Below, in pieces: positions 8,720 through 17,437 of a stretch of DNA of 64,000 nucleotides; within the stretch, counting starts at the first letter, position 1, and every line of letters begins with the position of its first letter. This DNA is from Blautia_A aquisgranensis (GTDB taxonomy: Bacteria; Bacillota; Clostridia; Lachnospirales; Lachnospiraceae): NCBI RefSeq assembly GCF_040096615.1, contig NZ_JBBMEJ010000008.1, forward strand, positions 1 to 64,000. Reading direction: 5' to 3'. A program made the translations under genes and the position numbers. Under the pieces are notes generated by a model. It worked only from the letters and a program-made list of their open reading frames with translations. It was not told where the DNA came from and did no database searches.

Positions 8720-10108
8720 ATGAAATTTTTTACGAACTCTGACGATGTAGATACCAGTCTCGGCATTGCCGAACGTACCGCCTATGGCTTTGGTAACTTT
8801 GCCAATGCTTTTATGTTTATTGCTATTGCTGTTTATCTGACCTATTATTATACCAATGTTGTCGGTTTGAATGCCGCGATCATTGGTACGATCATGCTTG
8901 TATCACGTTGTTTTGATGGTGTGACCGATCTTTGCATGGGATATATCCTAGATCATTCCAAAGAAGGCAAGTTAGGAAAGACAAGAAAATGGCTTTTACG
9001 AAGCTGCATTCCCTTTGCAATTACCGGTATCTTTGTTTTTATGGTTCCACAGAATGCTTCTGATGTTCTGAAATATGTTTTTGTATTTCTTTCTTATAAT
9101 ATCTGTAACTCCTTTTGCTACACTGCTGTTTCCGTATCTTACAACGCTTTAATGGTAAAGATCACCCGAAATCCGATGGAAAGAGGAATCCTCGGCATCT
9201 TCCTTATGGTTTTTTCCACCATCAGTGGACTGATCGTAACCAGCACCTGCCTGAAATTTGTTGATTTCTTTGATGGTGATGCAGCTGCCTGGACAAAAAC
9301 GATCATCGTTTACAGTGTACTTGGTCTTGCTGCCCATATGATCTGTATCTTCGGCACAAAGGAACGTATCAAAGATGAAAATGATACTCCTTCTTCTAAA
9401 TCTGAAACCCCCAGCTTTAAAGAAAGCTTTTCTCTTCTTCTGAAAAACAGGTACTGGCTTACCACAATGCTTTCTTACACAATTTACTGGATGGGATATA
9501 CGTTAATGAACAGCGGTCATATGTATTATGCGCAGTACATTATGGGCGATGCCAACTATCAGCCTACCATGGCAAATGTCATTCAGATCGTCACCCTCGC
9601 TGCCATGCTGCTGGCTTATATTCCGATGAAAATCTGGGGAAAAGGTACCAGCGTACGTATCGGAGGATTTATCGCAGTTGTATCTTTTGCACTTCAATTC
9701 ATTGTTGGCGCTAACTATGTAGGTGTCCTGATCTGCTGTGCTCTTCATGGCTTTGGTTATGGACTATTTTGCGCAGTTATTGGCGGTCTGACCCCCGACA
9801 ATCTGGATTACGGCGAATGGAAATACGGAAAAGATGTTACCGGTATGGGCTGTGCTGCCGTAAGCTTTGGACAAAAAGTAGGCTCCGGTCTTGCAGGAGG
9901 CATCTTTGGTATCATCCTCGGTCTCGGTAACTATGACGGAATGGCTGCCACACAGTCTGCCTCTGCGCTCCTTGCTATCAAAGTCGACTATATTCTTCTT
10001 CCGCTGATCTGCGCGATCCTCAGTTTTCTGCTTATGTGGAAATATGATCTGGATAAAAAGCTTCCGCAGATCCAGGCTGAATTAAAAGCTAAAAAAGATT
10101 CTCACTGA
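8720..10108 (+). CDS. Glycoside-pentoside-hexuronide (GPH) sugar:cation symporter
   Basis: The 462-residue polytopic protein is MelB-like: twelve predicted membrane segments, an early SRCFDGVTDLCMGY block matching the GPH cation-binding motif region, and GLTPDNLDYGEWKYGKDVTGM in the second half, characteristic of the family. GGGAGG precedes the ATG. It should import a glycoside with Na+ or H+. The divergent AraC gene and rhamnosidase operon suggest a rhamnosyl-oligosaccharide, but the substrate is inferred. Confidence 0.93.
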   Translation: MKFFTNSDDVDTSLGIAERTAYGFGNFANAFMFIAIAVYLTYYYTNVVGLNAAIIGTIMLVSRCFDGVTDLCMGYILDHSKEGKLGKTRKWLLRSCIPFAITGIFVFMVPQNASDVLKYVFVFLSYNICNSFCYTAVSVSYNALMVKITRNPMERGILGIFLMVFSTISGLIVTSTCLKFVDFFDGDAAAWTKTIIVYSVLGLAAHMICIFGTKERIKDENDTPSSKSETPSFKESFSLLLKNRYWLTTMLSYTIYWMGYTLMNSGHMYYAQYIMGDANYQPTMANVIQIVTLAAMLLAYIPMKIWGKGTSVRIGGFIAVVSFALQFIVGANYVGVLICCALHGFGYGLFCAVIGGLTPDNLDYGEWKYGKDVTGMGCAAVSFGQKVGSGLAGGIFGIILGLGNYDGMAATQSASALLAIKVDYILLPLICAILSFLLMWKYDLDKKLPQIQAELKAKKDSH

Positions 10109-10122
10109 CTTAGGAGGCAATC

Positions 10123-11011
10123 ATGTTTACAAAAGAAACTATTCCTGCAGAAATTCCTGTTTTAAAAGACTATGCTGATTATCTTTGTTATAACTGCATC
10201 CCCGCTGACAAACCCGCTTCACAGATGTCATTGGAAGAACTCCATCAGGATCAGCCTTCATGGGATATTGCCAGCATGATCCGCGGTTTGAATCGTTTGT
10301 CCGAAATCGCCGCTGACGGCCCCTGTTTGTACAATGTGTATACACCTGATGAATCCTCTGACTGTCCGGAAAAAAAAGATGTCAAAGTCTGGTTCATGCC
10401 GGCAAAAGGAACATCTCCATCAAAAAGCCCCTGGATCATCTCCTGTGCCGGCGGCGCTTATACCTGCGTCTGCTCCCTTGTGGAATCCTTTCCCACAGCT
10501 GCGCGCTTTAATGAATTAGGGTACAATGTCTTTGTACTTACTTACCGGGTCTTACAGCCTGAATTAATGCCCATGCCTCTGGATGACCTTGCTGCCGCGA
10601 TTCGTTTCATTCTGCTTAACCGCAAAAAATTCCAGCTGTCTTCCGACGAATACATTGTCAATGGATTCTCAGCCGGCGCTAACCTTACCTGTCTTTGGGG
10701 AACTGTCAGCAAAGGCTGGGCGCATTATGGGCTGCCACGCCCCAAAGCACTGTTTCCGATCTATCCGGTTACCACTTTCGATGGTATGTATACAGAAGGT
10801 AATAATTTCTTTTTAAAAGTTATGTTCGGAGAAGATTTCGATAAAAAAACTGCTGAGACCTTCGGTTTTGCTAAAAAACCTTCTTGACAGTCGTCATATC
10901 CCGGCAGTTCTTGAGCTTGTAGAACATGGGAAACACGGATTTGGAGACGGTTCCGGTACAGACGCTGCTCATTGGATGGATCGGGCTGCCGCCTGGGAAA
11001 ACACTTTATAA
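10123..11011 (+). pseudogene. Alpha/beta hydrolase, disrupted
   Basis: The open frame (10123-10887, 254 residues) has an alpha/beta hydrolase start with a CAGGAYTC oxyanion block and the nucleophile elbow GFSAGAN (Ser183). It then stops abruptly at TGA. The next bases, read one frame over, give HIPAVLELVEHGKHGFGDGS and end at 11011, the typical C-terminus with the catalytic His. The segment that should hold the catalytic Asp is missing between the halves. The gene looks inactivated by an internal deletion with frame change. It starts 14 bp after the symporter and was presumably an esterase of the same pathway. Confidence 0.8.
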
Positions 11012-11033
11012 GATTCTTTTCATACTGCCATAC

Positions 11034-11070
11034 AAGCAAAAAGCCGGGAAATTTCCCGGTTTTTTGCTTG
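11034..11070 (+). terminator. Terminator of the symporter-hydrolase operon
   Basis: A near-perfect hairpin with arms of about 16 bp (AAGCAAAAAGCCGGGAAA and its complement) contains a six-T run in its 3' arm. It is almost palindromic and may also serve the convergent gene whose stop is at 11101. Confidence 0.8.
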
Positions 11071-11100
11071 TTGCTATCAATGATTCAGACAGTACTTCTG

Positions 11101-13311
11101 TCACTGCTTTTTTACAGAAGTCTTTTTCTTTCTGGCTGTCACTTTTCTTACTGCTTTTTTCACTGCTGATGTCTTTTCTGTGGCAGTTTCCTTTGCCTTT
11201 TCCACTGTTTTTCCTACAATTTTCTCCTCTGTACAGGTAAACACCGCTACTCCATATGCCGGAAGCTTCAGCTTCAGAGAATTTTTGCGGGCATCACATT
11301 CTTCCTGTACGGAAGCTTTCGCCCTGGCATTTATAACGCCCTGTCCGCCGTATTTTCCGTTATCACTGTTAAAAATTTCTTTATATTTTCCCGCAAAAGG
11401 CACTCCCACATGATAGCTGTCGTAGGATACCGGCGAAAAGTTACAGACCACAAGAAGCGTTTCATTCTTCTTTTCCGTTTTTCGTAAAAAAGCAACGATA
11501 TTTTCGTCACTTGAGGTAAACTGTATCCACTCAAATCCATCGGAATTTCCATCCATGGAATACAATGCCGGATACGTTCTGTAAAGCTCATTCAGATCAT
11601 GAAGATATTCCTTCATTTCCGTCTTTTCATCTCCGTCCGGTGCCGTCATCTTGATACCCGGATGGACTGTGAGATATGCATAGGCAGCTCGAAGCTGTGC
11701 CGCTTTCTGTTTCGATGATCCCGGAAGTTTTTTCAAAAATTCCTCTCTGCACCCTACATCTCTCTTTCCGAGGGTCAGCACATAATGCTCACTGTATGCA
11801 TACATCATAGATAACGTCAGCTGATCATAATGATCTTTTCGATTCTCCGGTTCTGCCTCCAGATATGTGAGAAGATCCTTTGTCCAGCCACCACTCCATT
11901 TATAGTCAAATCCCAGATGATCATTCTCCACACTGTCTGTAAGCTGCGGCCATAAACCATCCTCCTGTGCAATCAGAAGAATCCCCGGATACTGCTTCTT
12001 CACAACAGAATTCAGATGCTTCAGAAACTCCAGTGCCTGAAGATTCTCATTGGAACTATAAAGATTAGCCGTCCACTGTCCCGCCTCTCTTCCAAAATCC
12101 AGATACAGCATCGCATCTACATCATCCAGCCGAAATCCGTCCACATGAAATTCATCCAGCCAGAAAAACGCATTGGAAATAAGAAAATCTTTGACCATAG
12201 GACTTCCATAATTATAAAGCATGGTGCCCCACATCGGATGAACCGCCATAGCCGGATCCTGTACTTCATAAAGAGGAGTTCCGTCAAATTTCTCAAGCCC
12301 TGCATCAAACCGAGGAAACTGAGCCGGTGTCCAGTCCAGGATCACACCAATCCCTGCCTGATGAAGATCCTCCACCAGTGTCCGGAAATCTGCCGCAGTC
12401 CCAAAACGGGTAGTCACAGCATAATACGCAGACGTAGAATATCCTCCTGAACTTCGGTCAAGATACTCCATCACCGGATGAAATTCCACATGCGTATAAC
12501 CGGTTTCCTTCAGAAACCCCACCAGTTCGCCACTGTTTTTCCACTCTGTTACATCAGTTTCATAAATGGAAACCGGAACTTCACGACTGGCAAACCCTTC
12601 ACGTTTCTTCATCCACGCTTCATCCTGCCAGGAAAAATCTCCCAGTTCTGTTACAACAGAAATCACAGACGGCGCTCCCTGGGTTCCATTTCCATACGGA
12701 TCCGATTTCCTCTGTACATTGCCGCCTTTGATCTTGATCTCATACTGGTAAGAGGCCCCTGCCTGTACACCTGGAACAAAAATCTCAAAAATTCCGGACA
12801 TTGGCATCCGATGCATCGGAAGACGCCTTCCATCCCACCTGTCAAAATCACCGACCACACTGACACTGATCGCATTTGGTGCCCAGACAGCAAAATATGT
12901 TCCTTCTACCTCGCCACAGGTCCCAGGATGCGCTCCCAGCTTCTCATATGCTTTGTAATAGACACCGGCACAAAAAGCTCGTTCCTCCTCTTCCGTGATC
13001 TGGCATGGACATTCATAAGCATCGTAAAAAGTCTCTTTTCTGCTTCCTCTTATCACGCGGAAACGATATTTCGGAATCCTTTTCAGCGGAAGCATTACAG
13101 CATAATAACCAGCCTCATCTTCCAGGGTCATCGGATAACTCTTTTCCCCTACAACAACCTCTGCAGAATTCGTTCCCGGAAAAAATCCCTGTATCAGAAC
13201 GCCATCCTCTGTTACCCTTGGCTGCATCACATCACGAGGTGATGCCTCCTCCCCGTAAACGATTGCCTCGATCCGGGGCCAATCCATATATTCATACGCT
13301 TTATCAGCCAT
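11101..13311 (-). CDS. GlgB-like GH13 protein with degenerate active site and Lys-rich tail
   Basis: The 736-residue protein follows the glycogen branching enzyme layout: an N-terminal beta domain, a CBM48-type domain (GTYFAVWAPNAISVSVVGDF), a GH13 barrel and a C-terminal beta domain. The nucleophile Asp396 in FRLDDVDAM remains. The acid/base Glu of the AEES motif is Gln449 (IAQED), the HDE motif is Lys-Arg-Asp (516-518), and the GHF His is Gln331 (PAQF). It should therefore be a poor or inactive branching enzyme. The last 41 residues hold 13 Lys and 2 Arg and resemble histone H1 tails. GGAGGAGA supports the ATG at 13311. Role unknown, perhaps glucan binding. Confidence 0.8.
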   Translation of the reverse strand: MADKAYEYMDWPRIEAIVYGEEASPRDVMQPRVTEDGVLIQGFFPGTNSAEVVVGEKSYPMTLEDEAGYYAVMLPLKRIPKYRFRVIRGSRKETFYDAYECPCQITEEEERAFCAGVYYKAYEKLGAHPGTCGEVEGTYFAVWAPNAISVSVVGDFDRWDGRRLPMHRMPMSGIFEIFVPGVQAGASYQYEIKIKGGNVQRKSDPYGNGTQGAPSVISVVTELGDFSWQDEAWMKKREGFASREVPVSIYETDVTEWKNSGELVGFLKETGYTHVEFHPVMEYLDRSSGGYSTSAYYAVTTRFGTAADFRTLVEDLHQAGIGVILDWTPAQFPRFDAGLEKFDGTPLYEVQDPAMAVHPMWGTMLYNYGSPMVKDFLISNAFFWLDEFHVDGFRLDDVDAMLYLDFGREAGQWTANLYSSNENLQALEFLKHLNSVVKKQYPGILLIAQEDGLWPQLTDSVENDHLGFDYKWSGGWTKDLLTYLEAEPENRKDHYDQLTLSMMYAYSEHYVLTLGKRDVGCREEFLKKLPGSSKQKAAQLRAAYAYLTVHPGIKMTAPDGDEKTEMKEYLHDLNELYRTYPALYSMDGNSDGFEWIQFTSSDENIVAFLRKTEKKNETLLVVCNFSPVSYDSYHVGVPFAGKYKEIFNSDNGKYGGQGVINARAKASVQEECDARKNSLKLKLPAYGVAVFTCTEEKIVGKTVEKAKETATEKTSAVKKAVRKVTARKKKTSVKKQ

Positions 13312-13526
13312 AATCGTCTCCTCCATCATATTTGTTGTTTTATAGACTAAGTTTACCACCATTTTACAGAAAAATAAAGATAACAGTTCTAATCTTCGCA
13401 AAAAGCACCACAAGTAACCGGTAACAGAACAGAAAATAATTCGATTTGGTTCTTCCCAAAATCATGTGTAACGATTATAATATGAAGCAGAATATGAAAC
13501 AAATAACTTATCAGGAGGAATCATCA

Positions 13527-14498
13527 ATGGAAAACAGACAGTATGATGTAACAGCTCTCGGCGAGCTTCTGATCGACTTCACAGAAAACGGTGACAGTTC
13601 CCAAGGAAACCCTACTTTCGAGGCAAACCCGGGCGGAGCTCCCTGTAACGTTCTTGCCATGCTGAACCGTCTTGGCAAAAAAACTGCATTTATCGGAAAG
13701 GTCGGAAACGACATGTTCGGTAAGCAGCTGAAGGCTGCCGTAGAAGAATGCGGCATTGATACCAGAAATCTTGTCATGGACGATGAAATTCATACTACCC
13801 TTGCTTTTGTACATACTTACCCGGACGGAGACCGTGATTTTTCTTTCTACCGTAATCCAGGTGCAGATATGATGCTGACAAAGGATGAGGTAGATGCCGA
13901 TCTGATCCGCAATTCCAGGATCTTCCATTTCGGCACGCTTTCTTCCACACATGAGGGTGTCCGTGAAGCAACCCGCTATGCTCTTGACGTGGCAAAAGAA
14001 GCCGGATGCATCATCACCTTTGACCCGAACTTACGCCCTCCACTCTGGAAGGATCTGAACGATGCCCGCAAAGAGATCGAATACGGCATGGAACGCTGTG
14101 ATGTACTGAAGATTTCTGATAATGAAGTGGAATTTCTTTTTGACACAACAGATTATGATAAGGGTGCTGCTCTTATCGAAGAAAAATATCATATCCCGCT
14201 TGTGCTGATCACAATGGGAAAAGATGGAAGCCGCGCTTATTATCGCGGACGGAAGGTTGAGGCTGCTCCTTTCCTTCAGGAACACACCATCGAAACCACC
14301 GGCGCCGGTGACACCTTCTGCGCAAGCACATTGAACTATGTACTTGAGCACGAGCTTGATGATCTCACAGACGAGAACCTTGCAGAACTGCTTACTTTTG
14401 CAAATGCGGCAGCTTCTCTTATCACAACAAAGAAGGGCGCGCTTCGCGTGATGCCTACAAGGGATGAAGTTCTTGACTTCATCGCATCTCGCAAGTAA
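13527..14498 (+). CDS. Fructokinase, PfkB family
   Basis: The 323-residue kinase should phosphorylate fructose to fructose-6-phosphate in the cytoplasm. It has the PfkB N-terminal block NPGGAPCNVLAMLNRLGKK, the signature FDPNLRP, and TTGAGDTFCAS with the catalytic Asp. Length is normal for the family. The ATG at 13527 was chosen because AGGAGG lies nine bases upstream; in-frame ATGs further upstream lack such a site. It stands alone between the GlgB-like gene and a repeat-rich spacer. Other sugar specificity is possible. Confidence 0.88.
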   Translation: MENRQYDVTALGELLIDFTENGDSSQGNPTFEANPGGAPCNVLAMLNRLGKKTAFIGKVGNDMFGKQLKAAVEECGIDTRNLVMDDEIHTTLAFVHTYPDGDRDFSFYRNPGADMMLTKDEVDADLIRNSRIFHFGTLSSTHEGVREATRYALDVAKEAGCIITFDPNLRPPLWKDLNDARKEIEYGMERCDVLKISDNEVEFLFDTTDYDKGAALIEEKYHIPLVLITMGKDGSRAYYRGRKVEAAPFLQEHTIETTGAGDTFCASTLNYVLEHELDDLTDENLAELLTFANAAASLITTKKGALRVMPTRDEVLDFIASRK

Positions 14499-14557
14499 TT
14501 AGTTTTTATTTTTTCTTATAGTTCTTATTTATTAGCTTTGAAAAGCTGAGGAAAACC

Positions 14558-14629
14558 GCAGGGGGAGAAAGCACTCGGAGTTACGAAGCCCGCTTTTCTC
14601 CCCCTGCACCCCCTCTTTCCGGGCACGTA
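14558..14629. repeat. Conserved-loop hairpin element, copy 2
   Basis: Arms 14558-14572 and 14592-14607 pair over 15 bp with one bulged base and close a 19-nt loop containing CTCGGAGTTACGAAGC. The same CACCCC and GGGCACG blocks follow as in copy 1 (222-296). Stem sequences of the copies differ, the loop is 14 of 16 identical. A further short GC-rich hairpin follows at about 14635-14660. Confidence 0.6.
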
Positions 14630-14777
14630 CCGCGGAGGCGGCGCTTCGCGCCTATCCGCCAATTATTGAATGTTCTACATATTTTCCCTGTTATATCATA
14701 TATTTTTATTAATATCTTATCGTATAAAAATTTATATCCAATACCATTACGTATATTATATTTACACATTATGTTTG

Positions 14778-14882
14778 TATTTGATATATTTACATTTAAT
14801 ATATTTGCATTTGATATATTCCCATTTGATATATTCCCATTTGATATATTCCCATTTGATATATTCTCATTTGATATATTTA
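14778..14882. repeat. Tandem repeat, seven 15-bp units
   Basis: Seven consecutive 15-bp units of consensus CATTTGATATATTCC. Units three to five are identical and the outer ones are diverged. Long open frames arise because the unit is a multiple of three, but none has a start with a good SD, so it is treated as a non-coding minisatellite. Confidence 0.85.
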
Positions 14883-14984
14883 CCATTCAAATTCACTTCT
14901 ATAATATTCCTAAAAATCCGCAGATGTGCCCCGCACGTCGAGACCTACCACCCCCCTCCCACCCTCACTCTCGGCTCAACCTTC

Positions 14985-15018
14985 CACATCCAATACCGCA
15001 GCATACAGACACAAGTCA
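14985..15018 (+). repeat. 34-bp dispersed repeat, copy 2
   Basis: It matches the reverse complement of 330-363 with one mismatch. It lies in the same 693-bp spacer (14499-15191) as the second conserved-loop hairpin and the tandem repeat. No gene was recognised in this spacer. Confidence 0.65.
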
Positions 15019-15074
15019 GCAAAACTCCCACCCTCCACAACCAAGCACTCAAAAAAAGCCCGAGGGGTGTGCAG

Positions 15075-15098
15075 AGGGGCCGCGGCTTTGCGGCCCCT
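15075..15098 (+). terminator. GC-rich hairpin, possible terminator
   Basis: Perfect nine-bp arms AGGGGCCGC and GCGGCCCCT with a six-base loop; the following T tract is short and interrupted (TTGCGGTTTT). It may terminate plus-strand readthrough from the fructokinase side. Confidence 0.45.
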
Positions 15099-15120
15099 TT
15101 GCGGTTTTCCTATTTTCGCA

Positions 15121-15168
15121 AAAAAATACTGCGTCCGTTCGCCAACCCGAACGAAACACAGTATTTTT
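15121..15168 (-). terminator. Bidirectional terminator after serA
   Basis: Arms AAAAATACTG and CAGTATTTTT with an inner CGTTCG/CGAACG stem are followed by T runs on both strands. It lies 24 bp beyond the serA stop and should end the leuB-serA operon. Confidence 0.8.
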
Positions 15169-15191
15169 CAAAAGTATTTTTTTACATTTTG

Positions 15192-16355
15192 TTACTTCAC
15201 AACACGCACCCTATACATTCCCTCAATCTCCTTGAGTTCATCTAACGCCTTAGCAGACGCCGCACTCTCAAGATCAATAAGAGTATAAGCAAACTCCCCT
15301 TTACTCTTATTGGTCATATCCGCAATATTCAATCCCTCGGATCCAAGAATCTTTGTAACCTGACTGATCATATTCGGTGTGTTGCTGTGCGCAAGAGAGA
15401 TTCTTCCGACAGCCACACAGGTACCCATATCACAGTTCGGATAATTAACTGAATTTTTGATATTACCATTCTCAAGGTAATCGCGAATCTCCTTTACAGC
15501 CATCTCTGCACAGTTTTCTTCTGATTCCTCTGTAGACGCACCAAGATGCGGAGTTACCAGAATACCCTCGCGTCCTGCAACTGTCTCATTTGCAAAGTCA
15601 GTTACATACTTCTTAACCTTGCCACTCTCAACGGCCTCGATCAGCGCATCCTCATCAACAAGAAGATCTCTTGCAAAATTCAGAAGAACCACGCCATCCT
15701 TCATCTTATCGAAAGCTTCTTTGTTGATCATCTTCTTAGTGCTGTCAAGAAGCGGCACATGAATGGTGATATAATCGCACTGGCTGTAGATCTCATCCAG
15801 GCTCTTGCTGTGCTTGATGGTTCTGGACAGGTTCCATGCCGCATCAATAGAAAGATATGGGTCATAGCCATATACTTCCATGCCAAGACCGCATGCTGCA
15901 TTGGCAACCATGGCTCCGATTGCTCCAAGACCGATGATACCAAGCTTTTTACCACTGATCTCGCAGCCTGCGAACTGTTTTTTCTGCTTCTCGGCAAGTT
16001 TTCCAATGTGCTCTTTATCTTTTTCCTGTGCAACCCACTCGATGCCGCCAACGATATCTCTGGATGCAAGAAGCATACCTGCAAGTACAAGCTCTTTTAC
16101 ACCATTTGCATTTGCTCCAGGTGTGTTGAATACAACAACACCTTTCTCTGCATACTCTTTAACCGGGATATTGTTGACACCTGCGCCTGCACGTGCAACT
16201 GCACAAACACTCTTCGGAAGCTCCATGTCGTGCATTTTTGCACTTCTTACAAGAATAGCATCACACTGATCTGCACTCTCTGTTTTTTTGTAATTGTCGC
16301 CGAAAAGTTTAAGTCCCTTCTCAGCAATAGGATTCAGGCAATGATACTGGAACAT
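15192..16355 (-). CDS. serA: D-3-phosphoglycerate dehydrogenase
   Basis: The 387-residue enzyme oxidises 3-phosphoglycerate to 3-phosphohydroxypyruvate with NAD+, the first step of serine synthesis. It shows the NAD-binding motif GLGAIGAMVANAA, the substrate-binding segment RAGAGVNNIPV, the catalytic His in TPHLGAST, and a C-terminal ACT domain (from about residue 315) that usually gives serine feedback. It lacks the extra ASB domain of longer SerA forms. Its ATG overlaps the serC stop by one base, so translation is probably coupled. Confidence 0.95.
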   Translation of the reverse strand: MFQYHCLNPIAEKGLKLFGDNYKKTESADQCDAILVRSAKMHDMELPKSVCAVARAGAGVNNIPVKEYAEKGVVVFNTPGANANGVKELVLAGMLLASRDIVGGIEWVAQEKDKEHIGKLAEKQKKQFAGCEISGKKLGIIGLGAIGAMVANAACGLGMEVYGYDPYLSIDAAWNLSRTIKHSKSLDEIYSQCDYITIHVPLLDSTKKMINKEAFDKMKDGVVLLNFARDLLVDEDALIEAVESGKVKKYVTDFANETVAGREGILVTPHLGASTEESEENCAEMAVKEIRDYLENGNIKNSVNYPNCDMGTCVAVGRISLAHSNTPNMISQVTKILGSEGLNIADMTNKSKGEFAYTLIDLESAASAKALDELKEIEGMYRVRVVK

Positions 16356-17437
16356 TATGCATTCTCCTCCTCGAATTTTTTCATGAATGCAACCAGAGCC
16401 TCTACGCCAGCCTTCGGCATAGCGTTATAGATGCTGGCACGCATTCCGCCAACTGTACGATGTCCTTTCAGGTTTACAAGACCTGCTGCTGTTGCCTCTT
16501 TGACAAACTTCGCATCCATCTCCTTGTCGCCTGTTACGAACGGAACATTCATAAGGGATCTGTCTTCCGGAACTACAGTTCCTTTAAACAGCTTGCTAGA
16601 ATCCAGATAATCATAGAGGATTTTTGCCTTTTCCTCATTGCGCTGTTTCATCACTTCCAGACCGCCCATCTTTTTCAGCCATTTGAATACTTTTCCGCAT
16701 ACATAGATGCAGTAAGCATTCGGTGTGTTGTAAAGAGAGCCTGCATCTGCATGTGTCTTATATGTAAGCATGGTTGGTGTGCCCGGAAGAACGTCCTCTG
16801 TGATCAGATCCTCACGGATGATAACGATAACCATACCTGCAGGTCCGATGTTCTTCTGAACACCACCGTAAATAATACCATATTTGCTTACATCAACCGG
16901 CTCAGACAGGAAGCAGGAGGATACGTCTGCTACCAGGGTCTTGCCCTTTGTGTTTGGAAGTTTTTTGAATTTTGTGCCGTAAATGGTGTTGTTCTCACAG
17001 ATATATACATAATCTGCATCCGGGCTGATCGGAAGGTCGCTGCAATCTGGAATATAACTGAAGGTTTTGTCCTCAGAAGATGCGATCTTATTGGCTTTTC
17101 CGTATTTCTGGGCTTCCTGATAAGCTTTCTTTGCCCACTGTCCTGTTACGATGTAATCAGCAACCTTGTTTTTCATAAGGTTCATCGGGATCATGGCAAA
17201 CTGCTGGGATGCTCCTCCCTGAAGGAAAAGTACCTTGTAATTATCCGGAATATTCATAAGCTCACGGAGATCTTTTTCAGCGGTATCAATGATTTCCTGA
17301 AAAGCTGCGCTTCTGTGGCTCATTTCCATAACGGACATTCCGGTTCCGTTATAATCCAGCATTTCATCAGCTACTTCTTTGAGTACTTCTTCAGGAAGCA
17401 CTGCCGGTCCGGCAGAAAAATTGTACACTCTACTCAT
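16355..17437 (-). CDS. serC: Phosphoserine aminotransferase
   Basis: The 360-residue PLP enzyme converts phosphohydroxypyruvate and glutamate to phosphoserine. It begins with the family hallmark YNFSAGPAVLPEEVL, has QGGASQQFAM, and the PLP Lys in YGGVQKNIGPAG. Length is standard. It overlaps ilvB by eight bases (ATGAGTAG) and serA by one, so the three genes are tightly coupled. Confidence 0.97.
   Translation of the reverse strand: MSRVYNFSAGPAVLPEEVLKEVADEMLDYNGTGMSVMEMSHRSAAFQEIIDTAEKDLRELMNIPDNYKVLFLQGGASQQFAMIPMNLMKNKVADYIVTGQWAKKAYQEAQKYGKANKIASSEDKTFSYIPDCSDLPISPDADYVYICENNTIYGTKFKKLPNTKGKTLVADVSSCFLSEPVDVSKYGIIYGGVQKNIGPAGMVIVIIREDLITEDVLPGTPTMLTYKTHADAGSLYNTPNAYCIYVCGKVFKWLKKMGGLEVMKQRNEEKAKILYDYLDSSKLFKGTVVPEDRSLMNVPFVTGDKEMDAKFVKEATAAGLVNLKGHRTVGGMRASIYNAMPKAGVEALVAFMKKFEEENA

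Noticed and set aside
10926..11240. A 104-codon plus-strand frame after the hydrolase
   Set aside because: It runs across the terminator hairpin into the antisense of the GlgB-like gene; the meaningful reading here is the frame-shifted hydrolase C-terminus.
14778..14882. Possible CRISPR array
   Set aside because: Units are 15 bp and contiguous with no spacers; no cas genes nearby.
14666..15245. Two overlapping plus-strand open frames of about 190 codons in the spacer before serA
   Set aside because: They exist because the 15-bp tandem repeat has no stops. No SD, and the translated text is low complexity.
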